In this document: piece after piece, positions 24,841 through 34,305 of the stretch
How positions within the stretch are numbered: the first letter of the stretch is position 1
Layout of the letters: the number at the start of each line of letters is the position of its first letter
From: Pseudoneobacillus sp042683745
GTDB taxonomy: Bacteria > Bacillota > Bacilli > Bacillales > Cytobacillaceae
DNA length: 64,000 bases
Direction: 5' to 3'
Assembly: GCF_042683745.1 (NCBI RefSeq)
Contig: NZ_JBHUJX010000007.1
Span: 124,001-188,000 of the forward strand
Notes under the pieces: generated by a model
Database searches by the model: none
What the model saw: only the letters and a program-made list of their open reading frames with translations
Told to the model about the DNA's origin: nothing
Program-made: the position numbers and the translations under genes

Positions 24841-26388
24841 TTAATTTGATTCTTGCAACCTCTTTTTTCGCAACAGCTTTGAAGCAAAGAGTTGTTTAAG
24901 CCTTTTTAATTCTTTTCTATTTAATGAAGTAATGAGACTCGTAAAATAACCAATCATGCCGCATCCTATGGCAACTAGAGCAAAGTCTGACCATTGATTA
25001 ATATGGATTAGACGTTGAATCGAATGGAATAAAGCAACTAATACAATTGTTGTGATCAAATTACGTACGATTAAAGGATAAAAAGTGTTCCACTTGATAC
25101 CCAAGCACCTGGCTGGGTAGATCGGCGTGAACATAAGATTTCGTAAAACACTGATTATGGAACTAGAAATAGGTATGGCTAATAAGCCAAGATTGGTAAA
25201 TTGGATTAAAATAAACACTAAACCAACATTTACCACCCCAGAAACTAACAACATAATAGAAGGTAACTTGACTTTATTTAAAATCGTATTCACATTAAAC
25301 AATATATTGATAGAACCATTGATAAAGTAAGGTCCCATCATAATAATCGATAGGACATGTAAATATTCGGCATCTTCTCCTGGAACCCACAGACGATAAA
25401 AATCATCTCCAAAAACGATAAAGCCAGAGATTGGAACACTTATTAACACACTTAACACTTTGCAGGAAAAGTGCACCTCCCGTACTAATCCTCCAATATC
25501 ATTTTCCGCATAACGGGCAGCTAAAGGTGGAACGAATACGCCCACAATCATCCCAATTAGGAAAACTAAAAAAATCGGGACCGTTTGTGCAATGGAATAT
25601 TCACCTGCTTTTGCAGCACCAAAAAATAGATTGGCTAATAGAAGATCTAGACCGGTTAGTAAAACCACACTTAGTTGATTTAAAGACACCCAAACTCCAG
25701 AACTGAGAAGTTCCTTGACCGCTTTCATTCGAAAATAGGATACTGATAGAGATAACCCTGGCAGGAGACGATTTGTCAGATAAATAGAAATAAAGGTTCC
25801 GATGACACTCACACTTAAACTAACAATTCCAACATAATAGATTGACGGTGTAAAAATAGTAAATAAAAAGAGAAACAAGCCACCCTTTAAACCACTTTGA
25901 ACGATATCCTGATAAGATCGTATATCGATTCGATTCATCGCTAATGTGGCCACTTGAAAGACGGAACCTAAAACCGTTATTAAAAAAGTTAAAAAAATGA
26001 AACTAAATAGAATTTGTATTTCATTATGCAGGCTTTGTGGTACATGTAAAAAACGATCGATAAAGAATATGATCAAGCAAAGTGGAATCGCTAGCAAAGT
26101 GACCATGATCATATTCGAATAAAAGACAGAATTGAAATAGATGTTCGCCTGCAAAAGATCCTTTTTCATCACTTCTAGCATAATAAACCTAGCTGCCATT
26201 GAATTTAGGGCAAGGACTACTAAGTTCATATACGTCACAAAATTATTAGCCAAGGGAAAAAAACCATAGGCTTCCTTTCCCACATGTTCAATTAAAAAAG
26301 GTGTAAGGATAAAACTTACACCAATACCAATCGAAAAAGACATTAAATTTGCGATTAAATTAATACTGAGCTGCTTTTTATTATCCAT
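24841..26388 (-). CDS. polysaccharide flippase, MOP/MATE superfamily
   Basis: A 515-residue protein with about 14 hydrophobic segments (SINLIANLMSFSIGIGVSF at the start, then NNFVTYMNLVVLALNSMAARF) of the PST/MOP exporter type. It would flip a lipid-linked glycan precursor or subunit. It is the second flippase in the locus, differing in length and sequence from the WzxE-like 14421-15713 protein, which suggests two different lipid-linked substrates. It lies 13 nt after rmlB and 31 nt before the KdsB-like gene. Confidence 0.88.
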   Translation of the reverse strand: MDNKKQLSINLIANLMSFSIGIGVSFILTPFLIEHVGKEAYGFFPLANNFVTYMNLVVLALNSMAARFIMLEVMKKDLLQANIYFNSVFYSNMIMVTLLAIPLCLIIFFIDRFLHVPQSLHNEIQILFSFIFLTFLITVLGSVFQVATLAMNRIDIRSYQDIVQSGLKGGLFLFLFTIFTPSIYYVGIVSLSVSVIGTFISIYLTNRLLPGLSLSVSYFRMKAVKELLSSGVWVSLNQLSVVLLTGLDLLLANLFFGAAKAGEYSIAQTVPIFLVFLIGMIVGVFVPPLAARYAENDIGGLVREVHFSCKVLSVLISVPISGFIVFGDDFYRLWVPGEDAEYLHVLSIIMMGPYFINGSINILFNVNTILNKVKLPSIMLLVSGVVNVGLVFILIQFTNLGLLAIPISSSIISVLRNLMFTPIYPARCLGIKWNTFYPLIVRNLITTIVLVALFHSIQRLIHINQWSDFALVAIGCGMIGYFTSLITSLNRKELKRLKQLFASKLLRKKRLQESN

Positions 26389-26401
26389 ATTCTATTCCTT
26401 T

Positions 26402-27421
26402 TTACTTAAGGGTTTTTACATATGATCGATTGAAAGGATTGTTACTTTCCAGCCACGTTGTGTTCTCTATATACCAATTGATCGTCTGTTTAATCCCTTC
26501 CTCAAAGGTATAAATAGGTAGCCATCCTAATTCTGTTGTTAGTTTAGAATGATCGATTGCGTATCGTCTGTCATGACCTAATCGGTCAGGAACAAATTGG
26601 ATTAATGTCTCTTTTTTGCCTAATAAACGGAGAATTAGTTTTACTAATTCGATATTTTCCATTTCATTATTTCCACCTATATTATATACTTCACCAGATC
26701 TTCCTTTATGAAGAACGGTATCAATTGCCCTGCAATGATCATGAACATGAAGCCAATCTCTTATTTGTTTCCCATCCCCGTAGACAGGAAGAGTTTTTTC
26801 CTGTAGTGCGTTTTTGATCATTAACGGAATGAGCTTCTCTGGGAATTGATACGGTCCATAATTATTGGAACATCTTGTAATATTAATGGGTAATCCATAG
26901 GTTTCATGATAAGCCCTGACCATTAAATCGGCAGCTGCTTTTGATGCTGAATAGGGGCTGTTTGGTGCTAAATTTGTTTGTTCAGTAAAATAGCCCTCTT
27001 TTCCTAATGTTCCATACACTTCATCTGTTGAAATTTGAATGAATTTAACTCCTTCTTTCCAATGATTCTTAAATACCCAATGCTTTTTGGCGACATCCAA
27101 TAATGCTTGAGTGCCTAAAACATTGGTTTTTAAGAAGATTTCCGGAGCTTCGATACTTCGATCTACATGTGATTCCGCTGCAAAATTTATGACAACATCG
27201 ATTTCGTATTTGATGAAAAGTTCATCAAGCAGGTCATGATTCCCTATATCACCTTTTACAAATCGATAGTGAGGATCATCCTCTATTTCTTGTAAATTCC
27301 CTAGGTTGCCGGCATACGTTAATGCATCCAGGTTGATGATTGTATAGTCATACTTTGCTAACATATATTTAATAAAATACGAGCCAATAAACCCTGCTCC
27401 ACCTGTTACTAAAATATTCAT
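26402..27421 (-). CDS. rmlB: dTDP-glucose 4,6-dehydratase
   Basis: A 339-residue SDR-family dehydratase converting dTDP-Glc to dTDP-4-keto-6-deoxy-Glc. The NAD-binding motif is GGAGFIGS at 7-14, NFAAESHVDRSI is present, the catalytic Thr-Asp-Glu is in QISTDEVYG, and the Tyr/Lys pair lies in YSASKAAADL. The late motif RYAIDHSKL is typical of RmlB. It is 18 nt downstream of rmlA. No rmlC or rmlD is found here, so the keto sugar most likely goes to the ketoisomerase/aminotransferase branch rather than rhamnose. Confidence 0.96.
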   Translation of the reverse strand: MNILVTGGAGFIGSYFIKYMLAKYDYTIINLDALTYAGNLGNLQEIEDDPHYRFVKGDIGNHDLLDELFIKYEIDVVINFAAESHVDRSIEAPEIFLKTNVLGTQALLDVAKKHWVFKNHWKEGVKFIQISTDEVYGTLGKEGYFTEQTNLAPNSPYSASKAAADLMVRAYHETYGLPINITRCSNNYGPYQFPEKLIPLMIKNALQEKTLPVYGDGKQIRDWLHVHDHCRAIDTVLHKGRSGEVYNIGGNNEMENIELVKLILRLLGKKETLIQFVPDRLGHDRRYAIDHSKLTTELGWLPIYTFEEGIKQTINWYIENTTWLESNNPFNRSYVKTLK

Positions 27422-27439
27422 CCTATTCCCCTTTCAACC

Positions 27440-28339
27440 TCAAGAAGAAAACTGTAATGGAACAACCTTACTCGTTTCATCCGCGATATCCATTAAATAT
27501 TTTCCATAATCTGTTTTAATTAGTGGACGTGCTAACTTGATCAATTGCCCGCTTGTAATATATCCCCTTCTGTACGCAATTTCTTCGATACATGCAATAT
27601 ATAATCCTTGTCGTTTTTGGATGGCTTCAATAAAATTGGAAGCTTCCAGTAGAGACTCATTTGTTCCAGTATCAAGCCAGGCTAAACCTCTACCTAACAA
27701 TACGACTGTTAGTTCTCCTTTAGAAAGGTATTGATCAATAATAGAGGTAATTTCAAGTTCACCTCTTGCGGACGGTAGAACCTCTTTAGCTCTCTGAACG
27801 ACTTGGTTATCAAAGAAATATAATCCTGGAACAGCATATTTGGACTTAGGATTTTCAGGTTTCTCCTCAATAGAAATTGGATTCTCATTTTCATCTACTT
27901 CAATTACACCATATGCTCTCGGATCATTCACAAAGCAGCCAAAAATAATACCCCCTTTTATTAAGGAGGCAGCTTCTTGTACTCGATGTCCGAAATCGGT
28001 TCCATAGAAGATATTATCTCCTAAAACTAGAGCCACAGGGGAATCACCAATAAACTCCTCACCTATGATAAAGGCTTCAGCTAGACCATTCGGTTTCTCT
28101 TGCACAGCATATACAATATTAATTCCTAAGTGACTTCCATTTCCTAATAAATCTTGAAACAGGGCAATATCTCTTGGCGTAGAAATGATTAAGATGTCCT
28201 TTATCCCTGCTAACATTAAGACGGATAAAGGATAATAAATCATTGGTTTATCATAGATAGGCAAAATTTGTTTAGAGACTGCTTTTGTCAGTGGATAAAG
28301 TCGAGTCCCGGAACCACCAGCTAAAATAATTCCTTTCAA
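27440..28339 (-). CDS. rmlA: glucose-1-phosphate thymidylyltransferase
   Basis: A 299-residue nucleotidyltransferase making dTDP-Glc. The signature is GGSGTRLYPLTKAVSKQ at residues 7-23, then DKPMIYYPLSVLMLAGI, LGDNIFYG and EEKPENPKSKYAVPGLYF. The C-terminal EEIAYRRGYI is characteristic of RmlA rather than GalU. It is part of the fdtA2-rmlA-rmlB run with 4- and 18-nt gaps, first committed steps of the dTDP-deoxyamino sugar. Confidence 0.96.
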   Translation of the reverse strand: MKGIILAGGSGTRLYPLTKAVSKQILPIYDKPMIYYPLSVLMLAGIKDILIISTPRDIALFQDLLGNGSHLGINIVYAVQEKPNGLAEAFIIGEEFIGDSPVALVLGDNIFYGTDFGHRVQEAASLIKGGIIFGCFVNDPRAYGVIEVDENENPISIEEKPENPKSKYAVPGLYFFDNQVVQRAKEVLPSARGELEITSIIDQYLSKGELTVVLLGRGLAWLDTGTNESLLEASNFIEAIQKRQGLYIACIEEIAYRRGYITSGQLIKLARPLIKTDYGKYLMDIADETSKVVPLQFSS

Positions 28340-28343
28340 AATA

Positions 28344-28757
28344 TCACCCTCTTCTTTTTAATTTATTTACAGCTATAAGATACTCTTCATAATTCCTGAT
28401 ATAATCGTTTTCATCATAATAATCACTTGCTAAAACAAACAAAACACAATCATCAGAAAAATCATACATTTCACGCCAAATGTATCTGTCAACAATCAAA
28501 CCTTGATTTGGTTTATCCAATTTATATTCTTTTCTATCTTTTCCATTATCGACGATTACTTTACAAGATCCACTTACACAAATAAGTACCTGTTGCAAAT
28601 CGTAATGTGCATGAAACCCTCTTGCCTTTTTATGTTTGTTACCATAGATATAATAAACACGCTTAATTTCAAAAGGGATATTTTTAAACTGTTCAAGAGC
28701 TACTAGGGACCCCCTTTGATCACCAATAACCGGAAAGTCTAGCAATGAATCCTTCAT
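28344..28757 (-). CDS. fdtA: FdtA/QdtA-type dTDP-4-dehydro-6-deoxyglucose 3,4-ketoisomerase, copy 2
   Basis: A 137-residue single-domain cupin with the active-site HAH in RGFHAHYDLQQ and the following CVSGSCKVIVDNGKD, RYIWREMYDFS and LASDYYDENDYIRNYEEYL. Length and C-terminus are those expected for the family, unlike copy 1. It immediately precedes rmlA. FdtA (fuco) and QdtA (quinovo) isomerases differ in C4 stereochemistry and cannot be separated by eye, so the two copies could make different products. Confidence 0.87.
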   Translation of the reverse strand: MKDSLLDFPVIGDQRGSLVALEQFKNIPFEIKRVYYIYGNKHKKARGFHAHYDLQQVLICVSGSCKVIVDNGKDRKEYKLDKPNQGLIVDRYIWREMYDFSDDCVLFVLASDYYDENDYIRNYEEYLIAVNKLKRRG

Positions 28758-28832
28758 TTCACTAATCAGCCCTCTAAGATTTTTTGTGTTTTACAAAATT
28801 CCTTAGTACCACTTTATAAGTTTGTCGCAAAA

Positions 28833-29837
28833 TTAATTAAATATAGACTTGAATTTTTGATAAACCATAATACATTGTGGTAATAAGCGAATTTTATATA
28901 AAAATACTTTTATTAATAGTTTTAAATTTATTGGTTTATTCCATTTTAATAATCTCATTATTTTTAAAGATTGAAATATGGTTTCAAAGGTTTTTGCCAA
29001 TTCCGCAGACCCTTTTACCACCTCTATCGAGACAATATATTCTGACAGTAAACAATTACTCTTGTAAATATAATAGTCATCTTTAAATTCCAAAGTTAAA
29101 TTTTCCTCTATCAGTATGTCATGAATCATTTCAATAGCTTCAACAAATCCTCTAACGTTTGTTGGATTTTTCGTATTCGTAATGGAAGCAGGATGCTGGA
29201 CATAATAATATAGATTTTTATTAATAAATTTACAGTTATTGATCTTTGTTAATACTTTAAATATGGTTGGAATATCTTCATATTTAATACTAGGATATCT
29301 AATATGATATTCACTGAACAAACTTCGCTTAATTAATTTATTCCACGAAAAGCCTTCCACAAGTTCCTTTTCATTTATTAGAAACTCACGAATCACTTCA
29401 TTTCGATCTAGAAGTTTTTGATCATACTTTGCATGGTCATGATAACTCAATATTTTGCCATCCGTGTCAACTTTACTCCAATTGCAAATCACTAAATCAA
29501 GATTATCCGCTTTAGCCTCTTTAAATAAGGTTTCCATCATATGGTGTTCAATGTAATCATCTGCATCAACAAATGCAATGTACTCTCCACAGGCTATATC
29601 TAAAGCACGATTGATCGCTGCAGCCTGACCTGCGTTTCGTTGATTTAAAAGAATAATATTTGAATTTTCACTTTCATATTCCTTAAGCTTCATGAAGCTT
29701 CCGTCTGTTGATCCATCATTTATAATAATAATTTCAATCTCATTTAACGATTGGTTTAATACACTAGTAAGGCATTTATCTAGGAATTTTTCATTATTAT
29801 AGACAGGTATGATGATACTAACTTTCTTTTCTTCCAT
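28833..29837 (-). CDS. GT2 family glycosyltransferase
   Basis: A 334-residue GT-A enzyme: VSIIIPVYNNEKFLDKCL at the N-terminus, IIINDGSTDGS nucleotide-binding loop, AAINRALDIACGEYIAFVDADDYIE (DXD-type), and EGFSWNKLIKR. Its C-terminal part is helical and basic with no clear transmembrane helix. It is the first gene after the terminator and repeat at 29898-30103, so it probably starts the second transcript block of the glycan locus. Donor unknown. Confidence 0.88.
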   Translation of the reverse strand: MEEKKVSIIIPVYNNEKFLDKCLTSVLNQSLNEIEIIIINDGSTDGSFMKLKEYESENSNIILLNQRNAGQAAAINRALDIACGEYIAFVDADDYIEHHMMETLFKEAKADNLDLVICNWSKVDTDGKILSYHDHAKYDQKLLDRNEVIREFLINEKELVEGFSWNKLIKRSLFSEYHIRYPSIKYEDIPTIFKVLTKINNCKFINKNLYYYVQHPASITNTKNPTNVRGFVEAIEMIHDILIEENLTLEFKDDYYIYKSNCLLSEYIVSIEVVKGSAELAKTFETIFQSLKIMRLLKWNKPINLKLLIKVFLYKIRLLPQCIMVYQKFKSIFN

Positions 29838-29897
29838 TCCTAATCACCAACTATTAAACTTCCAGTTTTTTTACAAAAAGCTCTGTTAAACTAGAGT

Positions 29898-30028
29898 GTT
29901 GATTTCCGCTGCAGTCGCTTGCTTTCCGCGGGGCGGGCTGCTTGAACCTCCTCGGCGCTTCAACGCCTGTGGGGTCTCACCTGTCCTGCTAATCCCGCAG
30001 GAGTCAAGCGACTTCAGCTCCAATCAAC
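29898..30028. repeat. 131-bp dispersed element with imperfect inverted termini
   Basis: The left terminus GTTGATTTCCGCTGCAGTCG is matched by an inverted right terminus ending CCAATCAAC, and the interior is GC-rich (CTTTCCGCGGGGCGGGC, CCTCCTCGGCGCTT, CCCGCAGGAGTC). This is a well-known kind of Bacillaceae intergenic repeat. It lies between two glycan transcription blocks and has no coding capacity. Confidence 0.7.
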
Positions 30029-30073
30029 GGTTTAAAAATCAATAACTGAGCTTTTAAAAATTCCCCATAAAAA

Positions 30074-30103
30074 AATGCAGCCAGAGAATTTCTCTAGTTG
30101 CAT
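30074..30103 (-). terminator. Rho-independent terminator after the DUF115 gene
   Basis: The minus-strand stem ATGCAACTAGAGAA / TTCTCTGGCTGCAT is followed by T7. It begins at the stop codon of 30103-30957 and ends the eps-like upstream transcript (38606 to 30103). Confidence 0.8.
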
Positions 30104-30957
30104 TAGTTAATGTTTACTGCTTTGTCTTTTAAAAATAGTGAATCGAAATCAACCCTCTCGAATACCTCAAGCATCCCTCCCCTTGTTGCGTTATAAATTT
30201 TTATTTGATGATTATCTGCATATTTCTTTGCTTCCTTAAAGGCGCAGATCATTTTTTCACCTGCTGCTGAAGCTAATGGATCAACTATCCCATAATCTTT
30301 CACATGATTGTTCTTATTACTAGCATAATTACAATCCACGCCGATTAAATAGATTTCTTCAAATCCCATATAGACAGCTAATTGAATTAAAGAATAAGTG
30401 ATGGTATATCCACTATAGACAACCTCAAAAGCATCAGCACTAAATTTGGAATGATACTTTTTATGCGTCCAATTATGGTTTAGCATATGAAGTGGATAAA
30501 TATAATAATCGTCTGATAACTTTACTTGTTTGGATACTACATCCCCGACGAGCTTTAGTTCCACATTTAATTGATCAATTTCATTTTTATATTTATGAAA
30601 GAATTCAGGAAATTGAATCCCGTAATAGTTTGGTCTCCAATCCGTTTCATTAAATGATAAAAAGATGGAATTCATACTAAAAGTCATTTCATTTCTTAAT
30701 TTGTCTAAATCCTCTATTACTAAACTTGGCCCGGTAGCTACAATAAAACATCTTTCTCCCTTATGTTTATCTTTAAGAATTTTCAACTTTTCGTAAGGGC
30801 TCCTTCGATATATTCGACTCACTCTTAAAAACTTACTAATTTGAAATTGAATAGTAGAGATGAAAAATTGCACTGTATTCATGATCACGACAAGAAAAGA
30901 ATAAATATATTTATTCCGTTTTAATATTGTTTTTATAGGCAAGTTTTCTTTCACCAC
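30103..30957 (-). CDS. DUF115 / MptE-like Rossmann-fold protein
   Basis: 284 residues. After a basic amphipathic or membrane-associated N-terminus (YSFLVVIMNTVQFFISTI) comes the DUF115 hallmark KGERCFIVATGPSL, then MNSIFLSF, YSGYTITYSLIQLAVYMGFEEIYLIGVDCNY and IYNATRGGMLEVFERV. DUF115 proteins occur in flagellin-glycosylation and capsule loci and are often suggested to transfer or modify sugars; the reaction is not settled. The same fold seems fused to the aldolase at 22448-24064. It starts at GTG and overlaps the GT4 gene by 47 nt, with no strong ribosome site. Confidence 0.78.
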   Translation of the reverse strand: MVKENLPIKTILKRNKYIYSFLVVIMNTVQFFISTIQFQISKFLRVSRIYRRSPYEKLKILKDKHKGERCFIVATGPSLVIEDLDKLRNEMTFSMNSIFLSFNETDWRPNYYGIQFPEFFHKYKNEIDQLNVELKLVGDVVSKQVKLSDDYYIYPLHMLNHNWTHKKYHSKFSADAFEVVYSGYTITYSLIQLAVYMGFEEIYLIGVDCNYASNKNNHVKDYGIVDPLASAAGEKMICAFKEAKKYADNHQIKIYNATRGGMLEVFERVDFDSLFLKDKAVNIN

Positions 30958-32092
30958 CTACTATTTTTTGCCCACTTACTTCGCTAAATAACGCTTCAAA
31001 CTCAGGTACAATTTTCTGAAAAGAAAAATCATGTGCTCGTTTCATTCGAATATTTTTTTGCACGTCTCCATCTTCTGTTTTTAATGTTTCAATTATATTC
31101 ATTGCAAGTGACTTGTAATCATTTACAGGAGATAACAAGCCGTACTTCCCGTTTTCAAGAATTTCGGAAGGCCCACTTGGACAATCCGTTGATACCACTG
31201 GAATGCCAACTGATAAAGCTTCCGCAATAACAACTGAAAAACCTTCATATTTGGAACTTAGCACGAACACATTAGCAGAACGCATATACTTGTATGGATT
31301 TTCAACGAAGCCCTTTAAGATAACACTATTTTGTACATTTAAATCTACAATCAATTTTTCCAAGTATTCTCTTTGATCACCTTCTCCCAGAATGATCAAT
31401 TTGTTTTGTACATGGTGATCTAATAAATATTTATGCGCTTTTATTAGATCATCAAATCCCTTCATTTCCGTCAATCGTCCAATGCCTAAAATAATTGGCT
31501 CCTTAATTTCATCTAAATCATTCTTTTCGCTAAGCATGCTATTTATTTCCTCTATCCTAATTGGGTTGTATATTCGTTTAATTGGTACGTTAATTTGCGG
31601 AAACATTTTCTCAAATGAATCTTTTACCCCGTTTGAAACTGCTATGATCATTTTTAGCTTAGTGTACAGCTTGTTAATAAGGAATTGATGAATTTTCGTA
31701 TTTGTCTTCGGATATCGTTGGACATCGATGTGTACCCAGCCTATTGAAGGCTTTTTGGTTAGGACTGAAGCAATAGAAGATAAATAAGTAGGAGTTAACT
31801 CTAACGTACCGATGATAAGATTCGCATTTTTAGCAGCCATTGTTACAGCTCTTATAACTTTCAAAACATGAAAGATCGTTTTTTCCTTCTCTGAAAGCAC
31901 CTTTATTACACTTATATCTTCAGGTAAATAAGATATTAATTCTCCAAAATAATTGACAACTACGATAGATGGCTCAAACATATTCCTGTCTAGTTGTCTA
32001 ATGACATCAAGTGTTACTCTTTCAGCCCCCCCACCTTGAAGACTTTGCATAATAAATAAGATTTTTTGTCTGTTCACAAAAGGAAACCTCAC
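30911..32092 (-). CDS. GT4 family glycosyltransferase
   Basis: A 393-residue GT-B enzyme: ILFIMQSLQGGGAERVTLDVI at the start, IGWVHIDVQRYP, and the donor-side motifs LGIGRLTEMKGFDDLIKAH, LIILGEGDQREYLE and SSKYEGFSVVIAEALSVGIPVVSTDCPSGPSEIL (the E-x7-E pattern). It is cytoplasmic, with the usual C-terminal helices. Sugar donor not assignable. It lies 3 nt after the upstream GT2 gene and overlaps the DUF115 gene. Confidence 0.93.
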   Translation of the reverse strand: MRFPFVNRQKILFIMQSLQGGGAERVTLDVIRQLDRNMFEPSIVVVNYFGELISYLPEDISVIKVLSEKEKTIFHVLKVIRAVTMAAKNANLIIGTLELTPTYLSSIASVLTKKPSIGWVHIDVQRYPKTNTKIHQFLINKLYTKLKMIIAVSNGVKDSFEKMFPQINVPIKRIYNPIRIEEINSMLSEKNDLDEIKEPIILGIGRLTEMKGFDDLIKAHKYLLDHHVQNKLIILGEGDQREYLEKLIVDLNVQNSVILKGFVENPYKYMRSANVFVLSSKYEGFSVVIAEALSVGIPVVSTDCPSGPSEILENGKYGLLSPVNDYKSLAMNIIETLKTEDGDVQKNIRMKRAHDFSFQKIVPEFEALFSEVSGQKIVGGERKLAYKNNIKTE

Positions 32093-32095
32093 CTT

Positions 32096-33097
32096 TCATC
32101 TTTTTCTTATATTCCTAGCAATAAGTATGATTACCGTATACATCGTTGGTAAAAATCCCACACCTAAGTGATCGATTCTACGAATATAGTTCTCTCCAAA
32201 TCTGTTAGTAAAATAGCTTTGATTATTCAATAAGAAGGGATTTAACTTCCAATCGGAAAAATACTTGTAAACTAAACTTCTCGTTTCTCTCATTTTTTGA
32301 TAAAAGGCGATAAAATTAAATTTAAAAAATTTCAATTGTCGATACATATTCGACCACATCAAAATTTTCACATACTGATAACAAAGCCCTTCTTCATTCC
32401 TTTTCGTAAGAGCATTATTTTGCTGATAATAGGTATACGTATCGTCTAACATTTCATAAATGTCATTGATCTTCGGAGATATCGTGGTTAAAAGGCTCCC
32501 CGCCCGATTTTTTCGATACATATAGAGTGGTTTATTAATATAGATATAATCGTTTACAAACCTTAGTAATTTATAAATGGTACCAACGTCCTCATAAATC
32601 TTACCTTTAGGAAATTTCACTTCATTAAATAAGCAAGTTTTATAGACTTTATTCCATGCACTTGGTTGTACAGTCCATAAATGATCAGGAAAATCCATTC
32701 CCTTTACAATATTGGTATAATCATCTTCTCCAACATCCATCCAATCGAAGATAATCATATCTGGTTTGTTTTGTAACGCCTCGAAAACCTCAGAAAAATA
32801 ATTTTCTGCTATATAGTCGTCACTATCTAAAAAAGTTACATAATCATATTGAACATAGTTTAATCCATAATTCCTTGCATCTGATAAGCCACCATTTTCT
32901 TTCGATACATAATGACAATGAGGATATTGATTCGCAAATTTTTGTGCGATTTCGCTAGAACGATCCGTTGACCCATCATTCACAAGGATGATTTCAATAT
33001 TAGAAAAACCACTCATACTTGTTACAACCGATTGTAAACAATCACCAATATATTTCTCCACATTATAGATAGGAATGATCAGGCTTAATCCATTCAT
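32096..33097 (-). CDS. GT2 family glycosyltransferase
   Basis: 333 residues with GT-A motifs LSLIIPIYNVEKYIGDCL, IILVNDGSTDRS, GGLSDARNYGL and VTFLDSDDYIAE, followed by PSAWNKVYKTCLF and YEDVGTIYKLL. It resembles EpsH/EpsJ-type eps-operon enzymes. A hydrophobic C-terminal segment (GVGFLPTMYTVIILIARNI) may attach it to the membrane. It lies 23 nt downstream of the polymerase-like gene. Confidence 0.9.
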   Translation of the reverse strand: MNGLSLIIPIYNVEKYIGDCLQSVVTSMSGFSNIEIILVNDGSTDRSSEIAQKFANQYPHCHYVSKENGGLSDARNYGLNYVQYDYVTFLDSDDYIAENYFSEVFEALQNKPDMIIFDWMDVGEDDYTNIVKGMDFPDHLWTVQPSAWNKVYKTCLFNEVKFPKGKIYEDVGTIYKLLRFVNDYIYINKPLYMYRKNRAGSLLTTISPKINDIYEMLDDTYTYYQQNNALTKRNEEGLCYQYVKILMWSNMYRQLKFFKFNFIAFYQKMRETRSLVYKYFSDWKLNPFLLNNQSYFTNRFGENYIRRIDHLGVGFLPTMYTVIILIARNIRKR

Positions 33098-33120
33098 TTA
33101 TACTAAATCTCCTTAAAAAA

Positions 33121-34245
33121 TTAACTAAAAAAAAAGCTATACGGTACAATACCGTGAACATTGATCATAAGCCTCAATATATAATATAAAATCCAAAATG
33201 CGATAATAATTATCACAAAAATTTGACCATTTAGTTTCTGTTTATCATTCAATAAAAGGTGTACTAAATATGAATAAAAATAAATGTTGAAACACGAAAA
33301 ATAAATTTGTAATCTGTCAATTGCCTCTATTCCTGCTAAAGAATATAGACATAAATTTACAATGACAGCATTGGCGCTAAATTGATAAAGTCTATCGTTT
33401 ATGCCCAGATTCACTTTAGGATTTGATAAATATAGAGAAATGACAACAATCACCATTTGAATAAAAACGGGAATAAACTGCAGTAGCCCCTTTTCCTTAT
33501 TGACTCCGAAAAAATTATACGAACCTTGTCCATATTTCTCTCCATAGAATCCCGATACGAAAACCATAATCTCCCCTATTTGATTCTTAATGGAGGGAAT
33601 AAAATAAAAAACGCAAGAGATGAGAAAAAGTGGAATGACAACGATAGGCTTTAATTTTTTCTTAGGAATAAATAACAATGTAAAAAGAAAAATAGCACTA
33701 TTATGAAATAATAGGGCTAATAAAATAACAAATATATACTTGATCTTATCCATTCTCTTATTCGAAATTAAATAATTCGCAAAACAAAAGAGGATAGATA
33801 CAGATATCAGCTGGCGAATTTGATTATAACCATTATAATAAATATGCATGATGACAAAAAAGAAAATACTAATTAAATAATTAGGACTATTCTTCCTTAT
33901 CCCATAGAAAATGAAGAAGAGAAATAGAAAATAAACACCTATTGAAAAGATATAAAAGCTATTGTATCTCACTGCTATGTCATAAATGACACTTACACCT
34001 GGTTCAAGGAGTCCGATATAGTGTTTATGAAGAAAAAAACCATAATACATCGGATAATCTACACCGACGCTTATACCTTTAAAAGCAGCTAATCCTAATA
34101 AAATAACAAACCAGGAAAATATCGTGATATTATTTCTTGAAACATACATCTCATTACTACCCCAATTACTATTTCTAAAAATAGTTACTCTCGAAAGAAA
34201 AAAACAATAGACAATTATTAAGGGCAATAATAAATAAATGAGCAT
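33121..34245 (-). CDS. EpsG-family / Wzy-like polysaccharide polymerase
   Basis: A 374-residue integral membrane protein with about ten hydrophobic segments and the EpsG pattern: AAFKGISVGVDYPMYYGFF in the first periplasmic region and NGYNQIRQLISVSILFCF, then LLFHNSAIFLF. EpsG/Wzy proteins polymerise lipid-linked repeat units on the outer membrane face. It is the only polymerase candidate in the locus, although there are two flippases. No cytoplasmic domain of note. Confidence 0.85.
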   Translation of the reverse strand: MLIYLLLPLIIVYCFFLSRVTIFRNSNWGSNEMYVSRNNITIFSWFVILLGLAAFKGISVGVDYPMYYGFFLHKHYIGLLEPGVSVIYDIAVRYNSFYIFSIGVYFLFLFFIFYGIRKNSPNYLISIFFFVIMHIYYNGYNQIRQLISVSILFCFANYLISNKRMDKIKYIFVILLALLFHNSAIFLFTLLFIPKKKLKPIVVIPLFLISCVFYFIPSIKNQIGEIMVFVSGFYGEKYGQGSYNFFGVNKEKGLLQFIPVFIQMVIVVISLYLSNPKVNLGINDRLYQFSANAVIVNLCLYSLAGIEAIDRLQIYFSCFNIYFYSYLVHLLLNDKQKLNGQIFVIIIIAFWILYYILRLMINVHGIVPYSFFFS

Positions 34246-34305
34246 GTACTTCTCCTTAATTATTCATAGCTTTTTCCTTTATTAAATTCCGCTCTCACGG
34301 TCTAT

